Assembly (NCBI RefSeq): GCF_036320965.1
Contig: NC_092242.1
Location: 64,625,520-64,689,519 of the forward strand
Direction: 5' to 3'
DNA from: Panulirus ornatus
Lineage: Eukaryota; Arthropoda; Malacostraca; Decapoda; Palinuridae
DNA length: 64,000 nucleotides
The position numbers and the translations under genes are program-made. A model generated the notes under the pieces. It was not told the origin of the DNA. It made no database searches and was given only the letters and a program-made list of their open reading frames with translations. This document shows, in pieces, positions 60,601 to 64,000 of the stretch. Within the stretch, counting starts at the first letter, position 1; each line of letters begins with the position of its first letter.

Positions 60601-62669
60601 TGATGTAAAAAAACTGGGTGGTTCAGTGATGTTGCAGAGGCTTTATGTTCTGATCCATCCCAGTGAATTGGAATTGAAGTTGACAGATGGGTGTAGTAGG
60701 TAGATATGTGACAATAGAAAATGTCAAGGAAAAATAGCTGTATGGTTAAGGCATTTTAGAATAAGTGAATTCAGTAATGATTTTATTCTCAACTGGGAGG
60801 ATTATCACAGGATGAACAATAGAGTTCTTTGGTAGATATGGTGTTTAGAGTGTGCACAGAGTATCATGCTGTAAATGTAAGAATTAGCATGTTGAATGTA
60901 GAATGATAGATTCTGTGGTTTTGGTGCTTTACACATGACAGCTAGAGACTGAGTGTGAATGAATGTGGCCTTTTTTCTTAGTCAGTTTTCCTGGTGCGGC
61001 TAGGCTGAAGCAGGGGGTAGTGATGCTGTTTTCTGTGGGGTGTGGTAGTACCAGAAATGGATGAGGGCAAGCAAGTATGAATATGTACATGTGTTTATAT
61101 GTCTGTGTATGTGTACTTATATGTATGTATTTTTGTATGTTGATATGTATATATTCTTTCTTTCAAACTATTCGCCATTTCCCGCATTAGCAAGGTAGCG
61201 TTAAGAACAGAGGACTGGGCCTCTGAGGGAATATCCTCACCTGGCCCCCTTCTCTGTTCCTTCTTTTGGAAAATTAAAAAAAAAAAAAGAAATATATATA
61301 TATATGTATGTATATGGGTGTTCATGTATATATATGTGTACATGAGGGGATGGGCCATTCTTGTTCTGTTTCCTTGCGCTTGTAATGATTGTATCAGTTT
61401 CAAGGACATTCACAGTTAATGCATGGTGCTTTATTTTAAGTTAGTTTTTTCACTTTTCTCTCTGAAGCATTTTTTACTTTTTGTGTTGCTTGCATAGCTA
61501 GCCTTTGTGAAACATTTCTAACTTTTTGTGTTGCTTGCATAGCCAGCTTTTGTCCATCCTCATAGTTTTCTGTTTGACATTGAAAGTCACATCCAGGTTT
61601 AGTAAAGATGAGTTTGACTGGACTAACTATATTTTGTACAGTTTTTCCAGTATCTAAAGAACTGAATGGCTTGAGAACCATACCCCTAGCTTGGATTTTG
61701 TCAAAGTTGCATCCCCAATAAAAAAATCAAACCTAGACCTTAACGGGACTCATAAATTGAAGAAAATTTAGTATTTGGTCATGAGATTTACATATTCATT
61801 TCTCAGCTTCTAAAGAAATGAATTGTATACGTTTCATAACTCCACTTTGGATTTTGCCCAAGTTATGCCTCTTTAAGTGGTTTAACATGGAACTTAACAT
61901 GGCTTATAACTATAGAGTAACTCACCTTTGACCATGCAACCTAATCCAGCTGTTTCACTTATTCTCCAGATACTACATCAACCCATTCTTATTTTACTCC
62001 CAATATCTATGCTGCAGTTTAAGTAACTCTGTATTCTTATATTTTCTTCAAAAAAAATTTAGAGGGAAGTATGAAATCTTCTTAGACACTATCAGGACTA
62101 AGCAAAATAGATTTACAAAGCACTTTTGAAAAGGCTGTAGCAGTAAAGTTCTTATTTTTCAGGTTCATCACCAAAAAACTCACATGCGGACCAACCACAG
62201 TGAGGAGGCTGGTGGTGGGGAAGATAATACCCAAGGAGCCAGTGGTGGACGTGTAAGGCTACCGCCACACCGCAATCCTCGAATTCCATGCAGACGCACC
62301 CCAAAACCTCCACAAATGCACCAGCCTCCAGTTATTCAGGCTCATGGTCATCCACATCCCCATACACACCTGGCATCCCATCCACATGGCGTGGGAACTG
62401 GTGGTGCTGGAGTGGCTGTACACTCTGGTCAGCCAATATCTCCTCCTATGGCTCACTCTGGCACTGTACCTGGGACTGGTGCTCCAACACATACTACCCA
62501 AATCCCAACCTCTGGTGGAGTTAATCATCCAGCAGCTATGTCAGGCTTCCTTCATGGGTACAACTCCCACATATATAACCATAGTGTTATGCCACATTAT
62601 ACCACTCTCTTTGATATGTGTCCACCACATCCACAACAGAACTGTGTTAATCATCTTCCATCTCACTAA
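48525..62669 (+). CDS. Spliced AT-hook / BED-like / multi-C2H2 zinc-finger protein
   Basis: Twelve exons: 48525-48682, 51782-52021, 52944-53187, 53505-53753, 54165-54260, 54359-54639, 55776-55886, 57097-57308, 57478-57645, 57915-58060, 59334-59486, 62163-62669. All junction phases agree and no internal stop appears, giving 854 residues from the ATG at 48,525. An ATG at 48,654 would give 811. Domains: BED-like finger C75-x2-C78-x16-H95-x5-H101; 21 prolines (109-129); a Pro/Thr/Ser-rich stretch (133-214); C2H2 finger 1 (264-284); AT-hooks at 301-307 (RGRGRPP) and 341-346 (RRGRPP); an acidic segment (about 414-429). Fingers 2-10 run from 450 to 698 in tandem with TGER-type linkers. The tail (about 700-854) is His/Pro/Gly-rich. 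Fingers and AT-hooks bind DNA, so a nuclear transcription or chromatin role is inferred. The ortholog is not identified. Exon 1 is the least certain part. Confidence 0.88.
48683..51781 (+). other. Intron 1 of the zinc-finger gene
   Basis: A 3.1 kb intron, phase 2. It contains the inverted dispersed-repeat copy at about 49,105-49,170, a reversed LINE-tail word at about 49,878-49,930 (GCGAGGTAGTGCAAGGAAAC) and the LINE remnant at 50,845-51,440. Confidence 0.7.
50845..51440 (+). mobile_element. Diverged LINE C-terminus plus tail
   Basis: In broken frames it reads LRNMWKERWMS, KMGMCEGIVSLTVLYG and ICLRTVCGLRWVDHVWNAH. This parallels LKNVWKSRTLS, KMGMFEGIVVPTMLNG and MRCLRTMCGVRWFDRVSNV of the 38 kb element, followed by the tail (GGTAAACCTTGGATTGG). 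Several stops and indels. Confidence 0.85.
51782..52021 (+). CDS. Zinc-finger gene exon 2: BED-like finger and polyproline
   Basis: Acceptor TACTCTTTCAG ends at 51,781 and the donor is GTGAGG at 52,022. It encodes YESEYEWVGPSSKGETYALC, the second cysteine in RWC and then DHEITGRHK, a C2H2 module resembling BED/TTF-type fingers. A run of 21 prolines on CCN codons follows (about 51,948-52,010). Phase 2 in and 2 out. Confidence 0.85.
52944..53187 (+). CDS. Zinc-finger gene exon 3: Pro/Thr/Ser-rich
   Basis: Acceptor CTCCTAATACAG and donor AAAG|GTTAGC. It encodes a probably disordered stretch containing SSPRPATPQTPNTPMSPQG, with several SP/TP dipeptides that could be proline-directed phosphorylation sites (inference). 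Confidence 0.85.
53505..53753 (+). CDS. Zinc-finger gene exon 4: isolated C2H2 finger
   Basis: Acceptor TTACTTTCAG and donor AAAG|GTAAGT, both phase 0. Contains the finger CNVCGQEYTQWTQLKKH plus LLEH with C-x2-C-x12-H-x3-H spacing. The finger stands alone, about 165 residues before the main array. Confidence 0.9.
54165..54260 (+). CDS. Zinc-finger gene exon 5: first AT-hook
   Basis: Acceptor TTTTCTTCAG and donor CAG|GTAATT. 32 codons. Contains SRGRGRPPSSR, an AT-hook with a GRP core, followed by a Gln-rich end. Confidence 0.88.
54359..54639 (+). CDS. Zinc-finger gene exon 6: second AT-hook and acidic end
   Basis: Acceptor TTCTGTGTTATACAG; donor AAG|GTTTGT at 54,640, phase 2. Contains VKRRGRPPGSRNK and ends in EGEFEEEEA. 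A strong internal donor-like GTAAGT at about 54,446 would break the frame to exon 7, so the longer form is preferred. Confidence 0.86.
55540..55640 (+). mobile_element. LINE tail fragment in intron 6
   Basis: GGGCTGAACTAGGGCATAT and GGGAAGGTCTGTGGGGCC-like words match the tail of the same LINE family. Only about 100 bp remain. Confidence 0.55.
55776..55886 (+). CDS. Zinc-finger gene exon 7: start of finger 2
   Basis: Acceptor GGTTGACAG and donor AATAG|GTGAGC. It encodes an acidic lead-in and QCRFCRVVFYN. Finger 2 is split across the intron and completed in exon 8. Confidence 0.88.
56180..57010 (+). pseudogene. Decayed LINE RT palm region in intron 7
   Basis: Broken frames contain EEQVGLRKE, VLDLEMAY and, at 56,692-56,877, SDWCDVNAGLGQGCVISLWL with FDVFMDA. 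These align in order with the RT block EEQ-G-FR, the motif A neighbourhood (DLEKAYD) and the motif B neighbourhood (G-RQGC-SPWLF). A catalytic YADD/FADD motif is not recognisable. Non-functional. Confidence 0.8.
57097..57308 (+). CDS. Zinc-finger gene exon 8: fingers 2 (end), 3 and 4
   Basis: Acceptor TTTTTTAAAG ends at 57,096. Completes finger 2 with RGELREHQRSQH, then fingers CSHCQKFFTTKNHMEVH and CAMCGKVLSSRTNLRIH. Donor AAAG|GTAATT. Using the next AG two bases later would break the frame. Confidence 0.9.
57478..57645 (+). CDS. Zinc-finger gene exon 9: fingers 5 and 6
   Basis: Acceptor AATTTGCAG. Fingers CPVCQKAFSRKANMEMH and CEVCGQSFFAINALKRH, joined by a TGERR linker. The 3' junction is ACAG|GCAAGC, a GC donor. 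This junction is required by the frame and phase of exon 10. Confidence 0.9.
57915..58060 (+). CDS. Zinc-finger gene exon 10: finger 7 and start of finger 8
   Basis: Acceptor TTTTACATATAG and donor AAG|GTTAGT. Finger CEICGATYVTGTDLRRH, then the first part of finger 8 (CQLCEKQFTRSHDLK). Confidence 0.9.
58085..58180. repeat. Dispersed repeat, copy 1 (intron 10)
   Basis: CAAACTATTCGCCATTTC, AGCAAGGTAGCGTTAAGAAC and AGAGGACTGGGCCT also occur at 61,163-61,235. It is a short dispersed element with a T-rich 5' side. Confidence 0.85.
58500..58660. repeat. Possible dispersed repeat (intron 10)
   Basis: AGGAACTCCCTCGAGGGAGT resembles AGAACTCCCTAAAGGGGGTG at 41,150. The two share only a short palindrome-bearing core in this window. 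Confidence 0.4.
59334..59486 (+). CDS. Zinc-finger gene exon 11: fingers 8 (end), 9 and start of 10
   Basis: Acceptor TTGACACTTTCAG and donor CACAG|GTATTA. Completes finger 8 (VHLRYH), encodes CDVCNKQFVESGNYKRH, a TGERPY linker, and begins finger 10 (CGICLLTFSQ). Confidence 0.9.
59660..59885 (-). mobile_element. LINE tail fragment (minus) in intron 11
   Basis: GCTGTAATGTATAATGCACC, CCAGGCCCCACAGAACCC and TCCATGGTTTCCC correspond to the minus-oriented tail at 39,160-39,240. Confidence 0.75.
59905..60560 (+). pseudogene. Second decayed LINE-like fragment in intron 11
   Basis: Broken plus-strand frames include GRAVRGAIVSSGEW, LKSQY and CDVTPECM-like pieces, then RSRCRPQRR. These resemble the thumb and C-terminal region of another arthropod LINE family. 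The assignment rests on a faint, many-stop translation and is tentative. Confidence 0.4.
60920..61395 (+). mobile_element. LINE tail plus dispersed-repeat copy 2 (intron 11)
   Basis: 60,930-61,080 matches the complement of 39,035-39,200 (GACAGCTAGAGACTGAGTG, GAAGCAGGGGGTAGTGATGC). It is followed by TATG-rich sequence, the second copy of the ATTCGCCATTTCCCGC element (61,163-61,260) with an A-rich end, another TATG run and a terminal CTGTTTCCTTGCGCT word. Confidence 0.8.
61476..61565. repeat. 45-bp tandem duplication (intron 11)
   Basis: TTTTTGTGTTGCTTGCATAG occurs twice, 45 bp apart. On the minus strand it translates to two copies of LAMQATQKV, but there is no other sign of a gene. Confidence 0.85.
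62163..62669 (+). CDS. Zinc-finger gene exon 12: end of finger 10 and C-terminal tail
   Basis: Acceptor CTTATTTTTCAG. VHHQKTHMRTNH completes finger 10. The remaining ~155 residues are rich in His, Pro, Gly and Thr (for example HGHPHPHTHLASHPHGVG) and end at TAA 62,667-62,669. Confidence 0.9.
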   Translation, partial: VHHQKTHMRTNHSEEAGGGEDNTQGASGGRVRLPPHRNPRIPCRRTPKPPQMHQPPVIQAHGHPHPHTHLASHPHGVGTGGAGVAVHSGQPISPPMAHSGTVPGTGAPTHTTQIPTSGGVNHPAAMSGFLHGYNSHIYNHSVMPHYTTLFDMCPPHPQQNCVNHLPSH

Positions 62670-64000
62670 CAGACTTATTTACAGTATTCTGATTGATTTT
62701 CCTGTATTCCACAAGCTACACAAGCATAGATTGTTTTTCCACCTTTTATTGCTGTGTTACTGTTCCCCTCTTTTTCTTAAGCACTCTCAGTTAACCTACT
62801 TGCTGGAATGACTGATTTTTTGGTCATTTTCTCATTTCTTACATGACTGGCAAAAGATATTGGCTTCTCTTGCATGACAGGCATATTTATGTGTGAATAA
62901 CTGTCTCAAGCATATTTTATTGATGTTAAGTCTTTAGTCCTAGAGTTCGTGGAATCATAAAGTGACCACATGATTTCAGGACGACTATGGCAGTGGTGTC
63001 TTGCTGTGAATGTGGAATATAGCACACTTGCTGTAGGTGGGTCGTAGCATATACAAAAGTACATTATCATACAGCCATTAGTTTTTTAATGTTTCATTAC
63101 TCATACATAATTTTGTTATTATTTTTATTAATATACTTCATCTTCATGTATTTATTTGTCATACATTACAAAGGAATTCAAACAGTTGCAGACCATTAGG
63201 TCTTTTTGAGGCTGTTTGTGATAGTGGAAGACATTATAAACTCTCAGGTTAGTGTGGTTAGAGTAGAAAGGCACAGATGATTCAAGGAGAAAGGCTGCAT
63301 AATGTTCATGTGACTAAGTGAGTTGCAAATGATGTTGATCATGGACTTGAGATGTTTATCACCAATTCCTAGTCTATCTATAAAACATCTATGGTACTAC
63401 TGTAAACCACTCTTATCAGAATTATTAGAGTCTTTGATAATTTTGAATACCTGTGCTAGATCACCTCTAAACCTTTTTTTCTAGTGGGTTTCTTATATTA
63501 GCTTATTAAGAGTTACTCCCTGTTTATAAGGTAGCTGATTAAAAGGTACTCCTTGTCTGGAGAGCATGTTGATAAATAGGGATTTTTGCAAAACACTTGG
63601 TTTCTGCCCTGTGCTGTTATGGTCCTCTGTTTGCAGGAATTTTGTAATTTCTCCTTCAAACCTTTGCTCTTAGATATCCTTCTCAATGTGAAAAGGAAGG
63701 AGCAGAGAATTGTCTTTCTTTTGCAAAAGGATACTGGTACTTACTATGTTAGGTATGTTAGATTACAAAATGCCCCATTGTGTCAGCAAAAGCAAAACTC
63801 TGTGTGACAGAATTTGCTACCACAGGGTACTGGACACCCTTGTCCACTTCCTGCCCACATTAGTTAGGGACTCCAAATATTGAAAAGTTAACCCCTCCTT
63901 GTGGTAGCAGGCATGAAGTAGCCCCTGCTCTCACTAGCTCCCAAGTGACAGTGAGAATTGGAAAAAATCAACTCGGAAAAACTACAAAACACAGCTATGA
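62670..64000 (+). other. 3' flank / probable 3' UTR of the zinc-finger gene
   Basis: AT-rich sequence after the stop codon. No canonical AATAAA signal is obvious close to the stop, so the transcript end cannot be placed. The plus-strand frame at 63,586-63,807 shows no domain. Confidence 0.4.

Noticed and set aside
62259..62811. Alternative frames over the last zinc-finger exon
   Set aside because: Shadows of the His/Pro/Gly-rich coding frame, which is fixed by the phase of exon 11 and completes finger 10.

Overview
The window reads as nuclear DNA of an arthropod, most likely a decapod crustacean. The grounds are very dense dinucleotide microsatellites, many different minisatellites, spliced genes with canonical GT..AG introns, and decayed non-LTR retrotransposons whose C-terminal motifs and 3' tails look like those I remember from decapod genomes. 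The taxon is inference, because no species-diagnostic gene is present. No prokaryotic gene organisation, CRISPR array or operon is visible. The window begins exactly with a HindIII site (AAGCTT).

Layout. Positions 1 to about 35,500 form a gene-poor tract of simple repeats and short tandem arrays. Its most striking feature is a 5.07 kb array of a 41-bp G-rich unit (about 19,197-24,266). The unit contains no stop codon in any plus-strand frame, so the array creates giant but spurious open frames. One 20-22 bp minisatellite family recurs at 17.6, 25.2-25.5 and 27.5 kb, in both orientations.

Positions 35,500-48,000 are AT-rich. They hold a frameshifted LINE C-terminus with an inverted second copy of its tail (37.8-39.3 kb), and the first coding exons of a minus-strand gene of unknown function (43,734 down to 42,679). 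Further LINE debris lies at 41.6-42.5 and 46.8-47.2 kb.

Positions 48,500-62,669 (plus strand) hold the best-supported gene, a 12-exon zinc-finger protein. I assembled it from matching splice phases. It has a BED-like finger, a run of 21 prolines, an isolated C2H2 finger, two AT-hooks, an acidic segment, nine tandem C2H2 fingers and a His/Pro/Gly-rich tail, about 854 residues in all (811 from an internal start). Its introns carry several LINE remnants. The minus-strand gene and this gene are head to head, with a GC-richer, CpG-containing stretch near 48.0-48.5 kb that could hold a promoter for one or both.

I found no novel multi-gene system. The items most worth a second look are the zinc-finger architecture, the unidentified minus-strand gene, the 41-bp array and the inverted LINE tails.
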